A DNA stretch of 64,000 nt from Thermoanaerobaculia bacterium (GTDB taxonomy: Bacteria; Acidobacteriota; Thermoanaerobaculia; Multivoradales; J023), in contig JAUIJL010000004.1 of assembly GCA_030431255.1 (NCBI GenBank), positions 186,001-250,000 on the forward strand. Direction: 5' to 3'. The position numbers were made by a program, and so were the translations under genes. Under the pieces are notes generated by a model. It worked only from the letters and a program-made list of their open reading frames with translations. It had not been told where the DNA came from and made no database searches. Shown here piece by piece: positions 8,582 to 17,762 of this stretch; the first letter of the stretch is position 1, and every line of letters starts with the position of its first letter.

Positions 8582-9613
8582 ATGACCACCCAAAAGACAC
8601 CCGAGCCACACCCAACGAGCCGATCCGGTGCGCGCTCCATCGCCATCAATCTGCTCGTCTTGACGGTCACGGTGGTCCTGCTCCTGGGGGTTATCGAGCT
8701 GACCTTGCGGATCACCGATTTTCGCTTTGTGCTGACCCCGTCGGACATCGAATTCGGACGCCCGGATCCGCTGATGTTGGAGATGGGATTCGAGGAAGAC
8801 GACGACCTCTTTTGGGTGCCCAAGGGCTATTGGCAAAAGATCGAGATGCTGACCGAGCAGCGACCTCCCCTGCTGCTGCTCGGCGATTCCTGCACCCATC
8901 TCGGCCGCTACGATGAGCGCCTAGCGGAGCTGACCCAAAGGACCCGCGGGGCTCCGCTCCATTTCGGCAATCTGGCGGTCGTCGGGTGGTCGTCGTACCA
9001 GGGCCGTCGGCAAATGGAGCGGGATGTGCCGGCTCTCCAACCCAAGGTGGTGACGATCTACTTCGGCTGGAACGACCACTGGATCGGTTTCGGTCTCGAG
9101 GACCGCACGGTCGCCCAGGTCAAACAGATTTTCTCCAGCCGTTGGAGCCATCTCCGAACGGTGCAGCTGCTGACCAAAGCCACGGTGGCCTATCGGGCGG
9201 GTGACACCGACTTCCCCAATCGAGTGTCCCTGGCGGACTTCGAAGACAACATGATCACCATGGTCACCAAAGCGCAGGAGATCGGAGCGATCCCGGTGGT
9301 CATCACCGCGGCGTCGAATCATGTCCGGGGCAAGGAGCCCAAAAGCCTCAAACGGCGATGGTTGCGAAACCTCGACGACCTGGTGCCACTGCACCAAAGC
9401 TATGTCGAGGTACAACGGCGGGTCGCCCAGAATACCGGGGCCGTGCTTTGTGATCTCGAGGCGGAGCTGGCGACCCTCGACGCGGAAACGCGCAAAGAGC
9501 TGTTCATGCGCGACGGCATCCACTTCCGCAAAAAGGGCCAGCGCAAGGTCGCCGAGCTGCTCGACCAATGCTTTGAGCGCGAGCAGCTGTGGCCGGTGAT
9601 TCTGGAGCCATGA
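8582..9613 (+). CDS. SGNH/GDSL-type hydrolase with N-terminal membrane anchor
   Basis: 343 residues. Residues 21-43 form a transmembrane helix, so the catalytic part is probably periplasmic. Block I is G-D-S-C-T with nucleophile Ser103. Y-F-G-W-N-D-H-W matches the Gly/Asn blocks, and M-R-D-G-I-H-F near residue 310 supplies the Asp and His. These are the SGNH signatures of lipases, esterases and carbohydrate O-acetyl-modifying enzymes. It overlaps the following GT39 gene by an ATGA junction, which suggests action on the same glycan or lipid-linked sugar. That link is inference from context only. Confidence 0.8.
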   Translation: MTTQKTPEPHPTSRSGARSIAINLLVLTVTVVLLLGVIELTLRITDFRFVLTPSDIEFGRPDPLMLEMGFEEDDDLFWVPKGYWQKIEMLTEQRPPLLLLGDSCTHLGRYDERLAELTQRTRGAPLHFGNLAVVGWSSYQGRRQMERDVPALQPKVVTIYFGWNDHWIGFGLEDRTVAQVKQIFSSRWSHLRTVQLLTKATVAYRAGDTDFPNRVSLADFEDNMITMVTKAQEIGAIPVVITAASNHVRGKEPKSLKRRWLRNLDDLVPLHQSYVEVQRRVAQNTGAVLCDLEAELATLDAETRKELFMRDGIHFRKKGQRKVAELLDQCFEREQLWPVILEP

Positions 9614-11655
9614 GCTCGCAAGAGCGGGGACTCTCCGCTGCCGAGCTCTCGCCGGAACGGCTGCTGTTGTGGGTCGGCACCCTCGCCTTGATCGTGCGCT
9701 TCGCCTTTTTCTCGGAAATGATCCAATCCGCCTTCTTCGGCGTGCCGATCCTCGACGAAGCCTTCTACGACACGGTCGCCCGCGCCCTGGCAGCGGGGCA
9801 ATCGATCTCCGAGCTCAATCCCGCCTTCCGGCCCATGCTCTACCCCGCGCTGTTGGCGGTGATCTACCAGATCGTCCCCGACTGGGGTTTCGCCCTGGCG
9901 ATCCTGATGCAACATGCCATGGGCATCGTCACCTCCATGCTCGTCGCCATGCTGGCCCGTCGGCTCTTCGGCTCTTCCATCGCCGGTCTGTGGGCGGGCG
10001 TGCTCTATGCGTTGGCCGGGCCGCCGCTCTACTTTGAGAGCCAGCTGCTCAACACCGCCCTCTTCACCCTGCTGGCAGCGATCTTCTTGACCCTACCGAC
10101 CGTCGACCGTCTCGGGCTGCCCGCCGGCTGGAGGGTTTGGGGCCTCGCTGGTCTCGTGCTGGGGGTGGCGGCGCAAGCTCGGCCGAACGTCTTGCCGGCC
10201 CTGCTGATCGGCCTGCCGATGGTGCTCTGGAATCCGTGGAAAGCGCCGCTGCCTCGTCGGCTGGGGGCCTACGGGGCGATGCTGGTCGGCACCGTCGGCA
10301 TCTTGGTGCTCGCGGCCCTCTGGCACAGTCACCATTTCGGACACTTCCACCTCCTGCCCACGTCCGGCGGTGTCAATTTCTACCTCGGCAACAAAGCCGG
10401 CGCCGACGGCATGATTCCCCGCCAGGACCGACACGCGGCCTATGGCGACGGCTACCGTGATTCGGTTCAGGTCTTCTCCGAGCAGGTGTTCATGGAGGAG
10501 ACAGGATCCACGCCGCCTTTAGATCCCGGAGCGGTGTCTCGATTTTGGTATCGGAAGACTGTCCGTGAAGCGTTGGGCGATCCGCTTCGCGTGCTCAAAT
10601 TGATGGGCCGAAAAACGTTGTTGTTGTTGTGGAACCACGAAATTCCCAACAACAAAAGCTACCAATTCATGGCCACCGAAGCGTCTCGGGTGCTTCGCCT
10701 GCTACCCGTTCGATTCGCTTTGTTGTTGGCCCTGGCCTTGGTGGGGGGATGGGTGGCCTGGAACCAGGGAGACCGACCCGGGCTCGTTTGGCTGCTGCTC
10801 TTCATCGCCACCTACGCCGGCGGGATCTTGCTCTTCTTCGTCAACGCTCGGTATCGCGTGCCCCTCTGGCCCGCCCTAGCGGTGTTGGCGGGGGGTGGCG
10901 CGGCGGCCGCCTGGACCTCCCTGCGGGATCTCTGGCACCGGCGCCGCGGACGCAACTCTAGGACCGCGCTCCACGCCCCGCCGATCGCTTGGATAGCCGC
11001 GGCCGTCTTGGCTTTGATCTCGACGGTCAATTGGCTCGGTGTCGAACCGGAAACCCCCTATCGAGACTACTTCTTCCGCTCGATCGCCCATCAGCATCGC
11101 GGAGACCTAGAGGCCGCCCGGGCAGACGCCCAACGGTCCGTGGACTTGGCCCCGGAAGATCCCGCGGCCCACTTCCAGCTCGGCACCCTCAGCCTGAGCC
11201 TGGACGATTTGGAGACCGCCGAGCGCCACTTGAGCGTGGCGACCCAATTGCTTCCCACCGAGCCCCGGGTGCTCAACAACCTCGGGATCGTGCTGGAAAA
11301 ACAGAAGGAATATTCCCGGGCCTTCTTGGCCTATGTGCGGGCTACGGAGCTGGGCCCCGACTTCTCAGCCGCCTGGGTCAACCTCGCTTTGCTCGAGCTG
11401 AGAGCCGGCGAGGTTCGGCGGGCGGCCAAGAAGATCCAACACGCGGAGAGCTTGGGGGATCGCTCCGTGCCCCTACAATGCGCTCGGGCGTTTCTGGAAA
11501 TCAAGCGGGGTCGCCTCGAAATCGGCCAAGCGATTCTCGCCGGGGCCATGAAGAGGGACCAAGAGCTGACCCAACGCTTGGTGGACGAGCATCGCAAACC
11601 CCTCGTGCTCGAGCGCAAAAGGAACAACAGCCCTGAAGATGCCGGCGGCTCATAG
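9610..11655 (+). CDS. GT39-like membrane glycosyltransferase with C-terminal TPR domain
   Basis: 681 residues from ATG 9610, which overlaps the previous stop (ATGA) and has TGGAG 5-6 bases upstream. The N-terminal two-thirds has about ten hydrophobic helices. The first periplasmic loop carries D-E-A-F-Y (about residues 49-53 from this start), the acidic pair typical of PMT/ArnT-type polyprenyl-phosphate-sugar glycosyltransferases. The last about 150 residues are soluble tetratricopeptide repeats, with A-A-H-F-Q-L-G-T-L and V-L-N-N-L-G-I-V-L-E-type helices. Likely role: transfer of a lipid-linked sugar to a protein or glycan acceptor, with the TPR part binding a partner. Its stop is 9 bp from the convergent TPR gene. 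Confidence 0.82.
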   Translation: MSSQERGLSAAELSPERLLLWVGTLALIVRFAFFSEMIQSAFFGVPILDEAFYDTVARALAAGQSISELNPAFRPMLYPALLAVIYQIVPDWGFALAILMQHAMGIVTSMLVAMLARRLFGSSIAGLWAGVLYALAGPPLYFESQLLNTALFTLLAAIFLTLPTVDRLGLPAGWRVWGLAGLVLGVAAQARPNVLPALLIGLPMVLWNPWKAPLPRRLGAYGAMLVGTVGILVLAALWHSHHFGHFHLLPTSGGVNFYLGNKAGADGMIPRQDRHAAYGDGYRDSVQVFSEQVFMEETGSTPPLDPGAVSRFWYRKTVREALGDPLRVLKLMGRKTLLLLWNHEIPNNKSYQFMATEASRVLRLLPVRFALLLALALVGGWVAWNQGDRPGLVWLLLFIATYAGGILLFFVNARYRVPLWPALAVLAGGGAAAAWTSLRDLWHRRRGRNSRTALHAPPIAWIAAAVLALISTVNWLGVEPETPYRDYFFRSIAHQHRGDLEAARADAQRSVDLAPEDPAAHFQLGTLSLSLDDLETAERHLSVATQLLPTEPRVLNNLGIVLEKQKEYSRAFLAYVRATELGPDFSAAWVNLALLELRAGEVRRAAKKIQHAESLGDRSVPLQCARAFLEIKRGRLEIGQAILAGAMKRDQELTQRLVDEHRKPLVLERKRNNSPEDAGGS

Positions 11656-11664
11656 CCCGTCCGC

Positions 11665-12030
11665 TCAATTCAAAGCGGAGAGACGATCCATGGTCCGCCG
11701 AATCCGCGCTCGATGGCCCGAGGGCGCCATTTCAAAAGCGATGCGATAGCAGTCCAGCGACTCGCCGATTTCCCCTTGCAAGGCCAGGGCCTCGGCGAGG
11801 CTATCGTGGGCATTCCACGAGGCCGGGTAGTCTTCCGCGTTCTTGCGGAATAGCGCCGTGGCCCGTTCGAGGTCGTTCTGCTGAAATAGGTAGCAATATC
11901 CGAGGGTGTTGACGTCCTGCTCAGTGCCGACCTCGAGCGCTTCTTGCTCGAGATCTCGCGCGGCCTTCGGTTGACCCAAATGATGGAGGCGGCTGGATTC
12001 CTGAATCAGCTGCCGGAATGGTCGGTCCAT
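11665..12030 (-). CDS. small TPR protein
   Basis: 121 residues from the ATG at 12030, chosen because AAGGAG lies 8 bases upstream; a longer reading begins at 12075 without one. Tetratricopeptide-like helices occupy nearly the whole protein (T-L-G-Y-C-Y-L-F-Q-Q..A-T-A-L-F-R-K and A-H-D-S-L-A-E-A-L-A-L-Q-G). There is no signal peptide or membrane segment, so it should be a cytoplasmic scaffold. It is the last gene of the minus-strand run that includes kynU, 115 bp downstream of kynU, in a gap where I see no gene or terminator. Partner unknown. Confidence 0.7.
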   Translation of the reverse strand: MDRPFRQLIQESSRLHHLGQPKAARDLEQEALEVGTEQDVNTLGYCYLFQQNDLERATALFRKNAEDYPASWNAHDSLAEALALQGEIGESLDCYRIAFEMAPSGHRARIRRTMDRLSALN

Positions 12031-12144
12031 GGAGCGGTCTCCTTGCGTGACACTGGATCGGCGTAAGCTCGACACCCAACGCGGGCTCGATGACGGAGGT
12101 CAGCTACTTGGACAAGCCAACCTCCCCACGAGTTCCCGCGGGGC

Positions 12145-13422
12145 TCAGGTCACCTTGGAGCGGACTTGGAATCGCGGTTCTAGGTAGATGCTCGATTCCA
12201 GGACTCGGCGCAGGATTTCGACCGCGTCCCACAGGTCGACATATCGTTGGTAGAGGGGGCAGAGGCCGAATCGGAGGATGTCCGGGGACCGGAAATCGCC
12301 CACCAATCGATGCTCGATCAAGGCCTGCATAACCTCGTAACCGTGTGGATGGGTCCAACAGACCTGGCTGCCCCGGAGGTCCGCGTCCGCCGGGCAAGCC
12401 GGTGAAAGCCCGAGACCGTCGCACCGTTCCGCCACTAGGCGCAGGAAAAGATCCCCGAGACGGACCGACTTTTCCCGCACCTCTTCTAGGCTGACGCCCT
12501 GCCAGACATCCAGGGCGGCGTCGAGGCTGGTCATGGCCAGGATCGGCGGGGTGCCACACATGAATCGGTCGATGCCGACCGCGGGTAGGTAGTCGCGGTT
12601 GAAAGCAAAGGGATCGCGGTGCCCGAACCAACCGGCCAGCGGGTTCACCGCTCGGCCGAGATGTCGTTCAGCCACATATAAAAACGAGGGCGCACCCGGT
12701 CCGCCATTGAGAAATTTATAACCACAGCCGACGGCGAAATCCACGTCGTGCTCGTCGAGGCGCACCGGCAGGGCACCGGCGCTGTGGGAGAGATCCCAGA
12801 GGGCGAGGGCTCCGGCGCGGTGGATCGACCGGGTGATCTCCGCCATGTCGAGCAGACGGCCCGTGCGAAAGTCCACCTGCCCCAAGCTGACCACCGCCAC
12901 GTCGCTACCGCGCTCGGGATCGAGCAGATAGTCCCGCAGCTCGTCGACCCCCACGTAGCCCACCCGATAGCCCTGGCCCCGCAGCCCGGCCAGCCCCTGG
13001 GTGATGTAAAGGTCCGTGGGAAAATGGTCCGCTTGGCAAAGCAGGGTCCGACGGCCTGGACGTAGCTCCGTGGCCGCGGCGAGCAGCTTGAAAAGATTGA
13101 CCGACACCGAATCACAGACCACCACCTGCTCGGGATCCGCGCCGATCAAGGGTGCGATCCGTCCGCCGATCCGTCGCGGCAGCTCGATCCAACCGTGGCT
13201 GTTCCACGAGCTGATCAGGTCCTCGCCCCATTGTTGATCCAACACCCGATGCAGATGCTCACGGCTCGTTTTCGGCAACGGTCCGAGGGAGTTGCCGTCA
13301 AAATAGAGCAGATCCTCAGCCAGCTGGAAGTGGTCGCGACATCGAGCCAAGGGATCCGTGCGATCCAGCTCGGCCAGCGTCTCTCGGCTCAGCGCCTTTT
13401 CGCTTTGTTCGGCCTCCGGCAT
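12145..13422 (-). CDS. kynU: kynureninase
   Basis: 425 residues. PLP enzyme that hydrolyses L-kynurenine to anthranilate and alanine (3-hydroxykynurenine to 3-hydroxyanthranilate). Family features seen: F-D-G-N-S-L-G-P-L-P at 41-50, D-S-V-S-V-N at 104-109, the W-D-L-S-H-S-A-G-A-L PLP-pocket Asp/His at 209-218, and the Schiff-base Lys236 in G-Y-K-F-L-N-G-G-P-G. Length matches the family. The start ATG lies 2 bp after the DUF58 stop, and that gene's last codons supply a GGGGAG ribosome site 7 bases upstream, so kynU is translationally coupled to the MoxR/DUF58 operon. No other kynurenine-pathway gene is visible in the window. Confidence 0.93.
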   Translation of the reverse strand: MPEAEQSEKALSRETLAELDRTDPLARCRDHFQLAEDLLYFDGNSLGPLPKTSREHLHRVLDQQWGEDLISSWNSHGWIELPRRIGGRIAPLIGADPEQVVVCDSVSVNLFKLLAAATELRPGRRTLLCQADHFPTDLYITQGLAGLRGQGYRVGYVGVDELRDYLLDPERGSDVAVVSLGQVDFRTGRLLDMAEITRSIHRAGALALWDLSHSAGALPVRLDEHDVDFAVGCGYKFLNGGPGAPSFLYVAERHLGRAVNPLAGWFGHRDPFAFNRDYLPAVGIDRFMCGTPPILAMTSLDAALDVWQGVSLEEVREKSVRLGDLFLRLVAERCDGLGLSPACPADADLRGSQVCWTHPHGYEVMQALIEHRLVGDFRSPDILRFGLCPLYQRYVDLWDAVEILRRVLESSIYLEPRFQVRSKVT

Positions 13423-13424
13423 GT

Positions 13425-14726
13425 TCAGGCTCCCCGACCGAAAAGGGTCAAATAGGCCTCCAGGGTTTCCAAGGCCAGCCGGTCCGCCGCCGTGCTCACC
13501 ACTCGAACGCCGGCGTGGCGCAAGCTCACCCCCAACGCGCGATTGGCCTGCAGGATCTCCAACGCCGCGGTTTTGGCGAAGGCACGGGGCGCGGTATCGG
13601 GCACCCCCTCGGCCAACGCCACCAGCTCGGGGTCCTGAAGATTGATCAGGATCGGCCGATGCCGTCGTTCCAGGCGCATCATGGATCGACGCAACAGCTC
13701 CGCCGAGGCCAGATCCACCACCGAGGTCAATAGGACCACCGTGGAACGTCGCGATTCCAGGGCCAAGGCGGCTTCCGCGGCCAAATCAAAGGCGGGCTCC
13801 ACCGCCCGACTTTGAAGGTCGTAGACCGAGCCGTAGGCGGCCTGCATGCTGCGCGAGCCGCCGCGCACCCTCACCTGACGATCCAGGCGATCTGAGAACG
13901 CCGCCAAGGTCACTTGGTCGCCTCGACCCACGGCGACCCGGGTCAGGGCCAATGCCGCGGCCAGGGCGTGATCGAGCTTCGAACGCTCACCGTCCAGCCC
14001 GGACATGCCGCGGGCACAATCCAAAAGCACCACCAGCCGAGCGCCCCGTTCCCAAGTGTCCTCACGGGTCACCAAACGGCCGTGACGGGCGGAGGCTTTC
14101 CAATGGATGCGGTTCAGGGCGTCCCCGGGCAAATACTCTCGCAGGGCGTAGGGCTCCGTGCCCAAACCTTGGATCCGCTGGGGGTGGCGACCCAAGGATC
14201 GACGCTGGGCGAGCAACAGCAGCTGCCCCACCTTGCCCCGCCAACGGATCTGCGGGTAGACCTGGCGCTCTTGACCGTCCAGGAGCGTCCGCTGGTGCCA
14301 GGCCAGACCCCAGGGACCGAGAGCGCGACCCACCAAAGCGCCGCAAACGTACCGGCCACGGCGTCGGGGTCGAATCCGATAGCTCCAACGCTGCCGACGC
14401 CCCGGCAACATCCCCAGCTCCGTACGGACCGGGCTCTCCGCCAGGGCGGGATGCAAAGCCTCCCTCAACCGGAGCTCGAACGCCCGCTCGCCCGCGGTTT
14501 TCAACACTACCTCGATCTCCGAAACCGCCCCTTGGGCCAAGAGCTCGGGCCAGCTCCGCTCCGCCGACACCACCAGCTTCGACGCCCTGTGATGGTCCCA
14601 AAGCACGGCAAACACCAAAACGACATCCAACGCCAAAGCCAAGTAGGCCAAGGCAGGCACCACCGCACCGACCATGCACAACACGGTGGTCAAGGCGAGC
14701 AAATAAAAAACACGCATCGAGGGCAA
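13425..14726 (-). CDS. DUF58 domain protein
   Basis: 433 residues with two hydrophobic helices in the first about 40 residues and a cytoplasmic remainder. The DUF58 signature is clear: Y-L-P-G-D-A-L-N-R-I-H-W-K-A-S-A-R-H-G, followed by L-V-V-L-L-D-C-A-R-G (a VWA-like strand with a partial MIDAS). DUF58 proteins are regular partners of MoxR AAA ATPases, and the MoxR gene lies immediately upstream (15-bp gap). The pair is thought to remodel or chaperone membrane or cell-wall-linked complexes; the client is not established. Together with DUF4350, DUF4129, SpoIIM-like and RDD genes it forms a conserved gene set. Confidence 0.88.
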   Translation of the reverse strand: MPSMRVFYLLALTTVLCMVGAVVPALAYLALALDVVLVFAVLWDHHRASKLVVSAERSWPELLAQGAVSEIEVVLKTAGERAFELRLREALHPALAESPVRTELGMLPGRRQRWSYRIRPRRRGRYVCGALVGRALGPWGLAWHQRTLLDGQERQVYPQIRWRGKVGQLLLLAQRRSLGRHPQRIQGLGTEPYALREYLPGDALNRIHWKASARHGRLVTREDTWERGARLVVLLDCARGMSGLDGERSKLDHALAAALALTRVAVGRGDQVTLAAFSDRLDRQVRVRGGSRSMQAAYGSVYDLQSRAVEPAFDLAAEAALALESRRSTVVLLTSVVDLASAELLRRSMMRLERRHRPILINLQDPELVALAEGVPDTAPRAFAKTAALEILQANRALGVSLRHAGVRVVSTAADRLALETLEAYLTLFGRGA

Positions 14727-14741
14727 GCTAATGGCTCCGGT

Positions 14742-15743
14742 TTATTTAGGCACCTCGACGGAATCCGCGAGATCTTGGAGGATGCGTCGGCTGGAGTGGC
14801 CTTCGAGCTCCGCTTCTGCGCCGAGAATCAATCGGTGCCCCCAACAGGGCTGCAAGCCTCGCTTGAAATCGTCGGGAATCACAAAGGCCCGGCCGTCCAA
14901 GATGGCGAAGGAACGGGCGACTTCCAGCAGCGCCAAGGCTCCCCGAGGGCTCACCGTCAGCTCCAGGTGGGGGGATTCCCGCACCGCGACGGCGAGGCGG
15001 CGCAGGTAGTCGAGCAGGTCCTCGGCCACCCGAACCTCACGGGAAGCGTCGCGCAAGCGGGCAGCGACGTCCGCCGTCAACACGGGATCCGGCAGCCCGC
15101 CCGGCCGCCGATCCACCTCCGGCTCCAGTGCCCGTCGATACAGCTCGAGCTCGTGATCCTCGGACGGCAACGACATCTCGATGCGCAACAGGAAGCGATC
15201 CAGCTGCGCTTCCGGCAACGGGTAGGTGCCTTCGAATTCCAACGGATTTTGGGTCGCCACCACGAAGAACGAAGGGTCCAAGCCGTGGCGCTCACCGTCG
15301 AGGGATACCTGCCCCTCTTGCATCCCTTCCAACAACGCGGCTTGGGTTTTCGGCGGGGTGCGATTGATTTCGTCCGCCATCAGAATCTGGGTGAAAATCG
15401 GACCCTGCATCCACCGGAACGCGCCCTTTTCGCGATCGTAGACGTTGGTGCCCAGGACATCTGCCGGCATCAAATCCGGGGTGAATTGCACGCGACGGAA
15501 ATCGAGCCCGAGGGAGGCGGCGAAGGAACGCGCCAAGAGAGTCTTGCCGATGCCTGGAATCCCCTCGAGCAGAGCGTGTCCGCCCGCCATGTAGGCCGCC
15601 AACAATTGCTCGGAAGCTTGCCGTTGACCCAGGACGTGGTCATCGATCGCGGCCAAGACCCGCTCGACGTCCGGCGTCCATTCCAGGCTGTCCGTTTCGG
15701 CTTCCGCCCCTGCCGCGGTTTCCACGGGGGTCTCATCGGTCAT
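14742..15743 (-). CDS. MoxR-family AAA+ ATPase
   Basis: 333 residues from the ATG at 15743, with AGGGAG 6 bases upstream; a longer frame upstream (to 15857) runs inside the DUF4350 gene and is unlikely. Walker A is G-I-P-G-I-G-K-T-L-L, Walker B is L-M-A-D-E-I-N-R-T-P-P-K-T, and sensor-1 is V-V-A-T-Q-N-P-L-E. These are diagnostic of MoxR/RavA-type ATPases. It probably acts as a chaperone-like motor on membrane or VWA-domain partners encoded in the same operon. Its start overlaps the end of the DUF4350 gene by 11 bp, and DUF58 follows 15 bp downstream. Confidence 0.93.
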   Translation of the reverse strand: MTDETPVETAAGAEAETDSLEWTPDVERVLAAIDDHVLGQRQASEQLLAAYMAGGHALLEGIPGIGKTLLARSFAASLGLDFRRVQFTPDLMPADVLGTNVYDREKGAFRWMQGPIFTQILMADEINRTPPKTQAALLEGMQEGQVSLDGERHGLDPSFFVVATQNPLEFEGTYPLPEAQLDRFLLRIEMSLPSEDHELELYRRALEPEVDRRPGGLPDPVLTADVAARLRDASREVRVAEDLLDYLRRLAVAVRESPHLELTVSPRGALALLEVARSFAILDGRAFVIPDDFKRGLQPCWGHRLILGAEAELEGHSSRRILQDLADSVEVPK

Positions 15744-16980
15744 TCGAATCTCCCTTTCTAGGATCCATTTCCTGAGCCCGGGTAGGTTCAGGTGTGCTGA
15801 GCTTTCGAGCACTGAGCTTTTGGGTGATGAATCTATGGGCACTGAGCTCTTGGGCAAGATGAATCAAGCTCGGACCGTCGGAGACCTGCTCCGCCGTCTG
15901 TCCAACATCCTCGGGCTGCGAGCCGGAACCTGCCGCCGGCTGCGATTGGGGGTAGAGCTCCGCCATGCGGGCGACCATGTGTCGGGCTGCCGATCGGTGA
16001 TGACCCAGCCGATGGTGCAGAGTGCCGAGGTTCTCCAAGAACTCCGCGGTCGAGCCGAATCGCGCTGGGCGCTCATGCCAAACCGGGCCGAATCGACGGG
16101 CCAGAGCCCACACCCCGAGACCGTAGATCAGCGCCAAATGCAGGAAGAACAAATCCCATGACACGTTGGATGCGCTGTTTTTGACCAAGTCCGGGTGCAG
16201 CATGCCGTGGTGATACTCATCCACCCACCAGCGGGTTTTGGGGCCACGGCCCTGCGACCACCGGTCCAGGAGCGCCAAATTTCCCGCGGTCAAGATTTCA
16301 GCGTTGGACCACAGCACCGCCGGTATCGCGAGCACGTGCCCGCCGAGTCGCTGATAACCGAAAATCAAGGGGATGGAGCCGTCCTCGGCCGATTCCGACC
16401 CCTCCGTTTGAATGATCGCGTCGAAGTAGATCTCCGCTTTGGACGGTGGGGCCGGGGCGACATCCAAAGCCGGAATCTCGACCCTCACGCCTGCCGATAC
16501 GTGGTCCGGATTAGGCTGCAATTCCCATCGCTCGTTCCGGTGTCGCCACCAAGCCGACGGCGACATCGGCGCCGGCTCGCGGAGACGTCTCAGGCTGCCC
16601 AGACCCAAAGACTCCAACACTGCGGCTTCGTCCACGGACCCGGAGTATCCGCTGTAGGCCACCCACACGGTGCCGCCCTTGCGCAAAAAACCGGACATCT
16701 TGTGCAGCTCGTCACGGCTCAAAGACCTTTGCCAGGGAAAGGTCACGACCCAAACGGTCTGCTCGGCCGCTCCGAGCTGTGCTTCGAGGGACTCGTCCCA
16801 AGGCTTTTTTGCAACTTCCAAAGAGATGTTGTGACGCTCCAGAGCTTGGCGGAATCCGTACCAACCGTCCTCACCCCTCGACACCACGCTGGAAATCGCT
16901 CGATTCCCTTCGGATCGAACGAGCAGGGTCAGGGTGCCGATCAAGACAAGCGCCGCCAGGAGCCAACGCCACCTATTCAT
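15733..16980 (-). CDS. DUF4350 domain membrane protein
   Basis: 415 residues from the ATG at 16980, which overlaps the previous stop at 16977 (ATGA). A transmembrane helix occupies residues 5-21. A Rossmann-like, GATase-resembling domain follows (G-W-Y-G-F-R-Q-A-L-E, then V-W-V-V-T-F-P-W and G-G-T-V-W-V-A-Y), and a second transmembrane segment lies near residue 300 (L-I-Y-G-L-G-V-W-A-L). The arrangement matches DUF4350 proteins found between DUF4129 and MoxR genes. The cytoplasmic C-terminus carries A-E-L-Y-P-Q-S, as in other family members. Function unknown; position in the operon suggests a membrane component of the MoxR system. Confidence 0.8.
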   Translation of the reverse strand: MNRWRWLLAALVLIGTLTLLVRSEGNRAISSVVSRGEDGWYGFRQALERHNISLEVAKKPWDESLEAQLGAAEQTVWVVTFPWQRSLSRDELHKMSGFLRKGGTVWVAYSGYSGSVDEAAVLESLGLGSLRRLREPAPMSPSAWWRHRNERWELQPNPDHVSAGVRVEIPALDVAPAPPSKAEIYFDAIIQTEGSESAEDGSIPLIFGYQRLGGHVLAIPAVLWSNAEILTAGNLALLDRWSQGRGPKTRWWVDEYHHGMLHPDLVKNSASNVSWDLFFLHLALIYGLGVWALARRFGPVWHERPARFGSTAEFLENLGTLHHRLGHHRSAARHMVARMAELYPQSQPAAGSGSQPEDVGQTAEQVSDGPSLIHLAQELSAHRFITQKLSARKLSTPEPTRAQEMDPRKGDSNDR

Positions 16981-17762
16981 GCCGGCTCCGGTGTAGAGCT
17001 TTCGTCGATGCCGGAGTCGGATCCACGCAATCGCTGCCACAACCCGTCGACTTCTTGGATGGAGGCGCCGCCGGTGCCGTAGGCCAAGACATCGAAAGCA
17101 CGACCGAGCGCCCTCAGATCGTTGCGACCCACGGCCCGCAACAGCTCACGGGTGGTCCACGAAGGATCGACCTCGCGGGCTTGTAAACGACAAGCCCACC
17201 ACCACCAGAGGGCCTTGAGAGCGGCAGCGGCATCACCCCGGCTCAGGCCCTCTTCTATCCGACGCTGCCAGTGGTCGACCCCGAGCTCTTCGGGCGGTGC
17301 TTCGAAAGGCTCGCTCGATGTATCCGTGGTCACTTGCCAAGGTCGATCGGCGAATCGACGCACCAGCAGGACCACCAAGAGGATGGCCGCAACAACGACC
17401 AAGAATCGGGTTCCTTGGATGATCCAACGACCGAGCTTTGGATCCAAACCGCCTATTCGAGCTGAGAGCCACGAGCTGCCGAGCTCGGAAAACCGTTGGG
17501 CAACGTCGGCAAGATAAGCCATCGGCCCCGGGCTCGTCGCCTTGGTGTCGACCCCATGGGCCTGCAAGCGGCGACGCAAGTCTTCCTTGGCTCCCTGCTC
17601 GCCGCCGGCTGTGCCGGCACCGCGCGATGGGCTCGGATCGTCGACGTCCGATGCTTGGGCATAGGCTGCAGAACCGAAACATGTGATCAGGCACACCCAA
17701 GCCGCGATCACACCGACCGCCATCACACAGACCGCGATGCCGTGGCGTCGGTTGCGGATCAC
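16977..17762 (-). CDS. DUF4129 domain protein
   Basis: 261 residues. An N-terminal signal or anchor helix (residues 9-35, ending A-A-Y-A-Q) precedes a charged periplasmic stretch. A second helix (about 120-140, L-V-V-V-A-A-I-L-L-V-V-L-L) leads to a cytoplasmic domain with the DUF4129 pattern: G-D-A-A-A-A-L-K-A-L-W-W-W-W-A-C, then W-T-T-R-E-L-L-R-A-V, and A-F-D-V-L-A-Y-G near the end. ATGA junctions on both sides couple it to its neighbours. Known only as a conserved companion of MoxR/DUF58 operons. Confidence 0.8.
   Translation of the reverse strand: MIRNRRHGIAVCVMAVGVIAAWVCLITCFGSAAYAQASDVDDPSPSRGAGTAGGEQGAKEDLRRRLQAHGVDTKATSPGPMAYLADVAQRFSELGSSWLSARIGGLDPKLGRWIIQGTRFLVVVAAILLVVLLVRRFADRPWQVTTDTSSEPFEAPPEELGVDHWQRRIEEGLSRGDAAAALKALWWWWACRLQAREVDPSWTTRELLRAVGRNDLRALGRAFDVLAYGTGGASIQEVDGLWQRLRGSDSGIDESSTPEPA

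Noticed and set aside
13914-15761. A long open frame (about 615 codons) opposite the MoxR and DUF58 genes
   Set aside because: Mirror of high-GC coding bias; product lacks any recognisable domain and both real genes on the other strand are clear.
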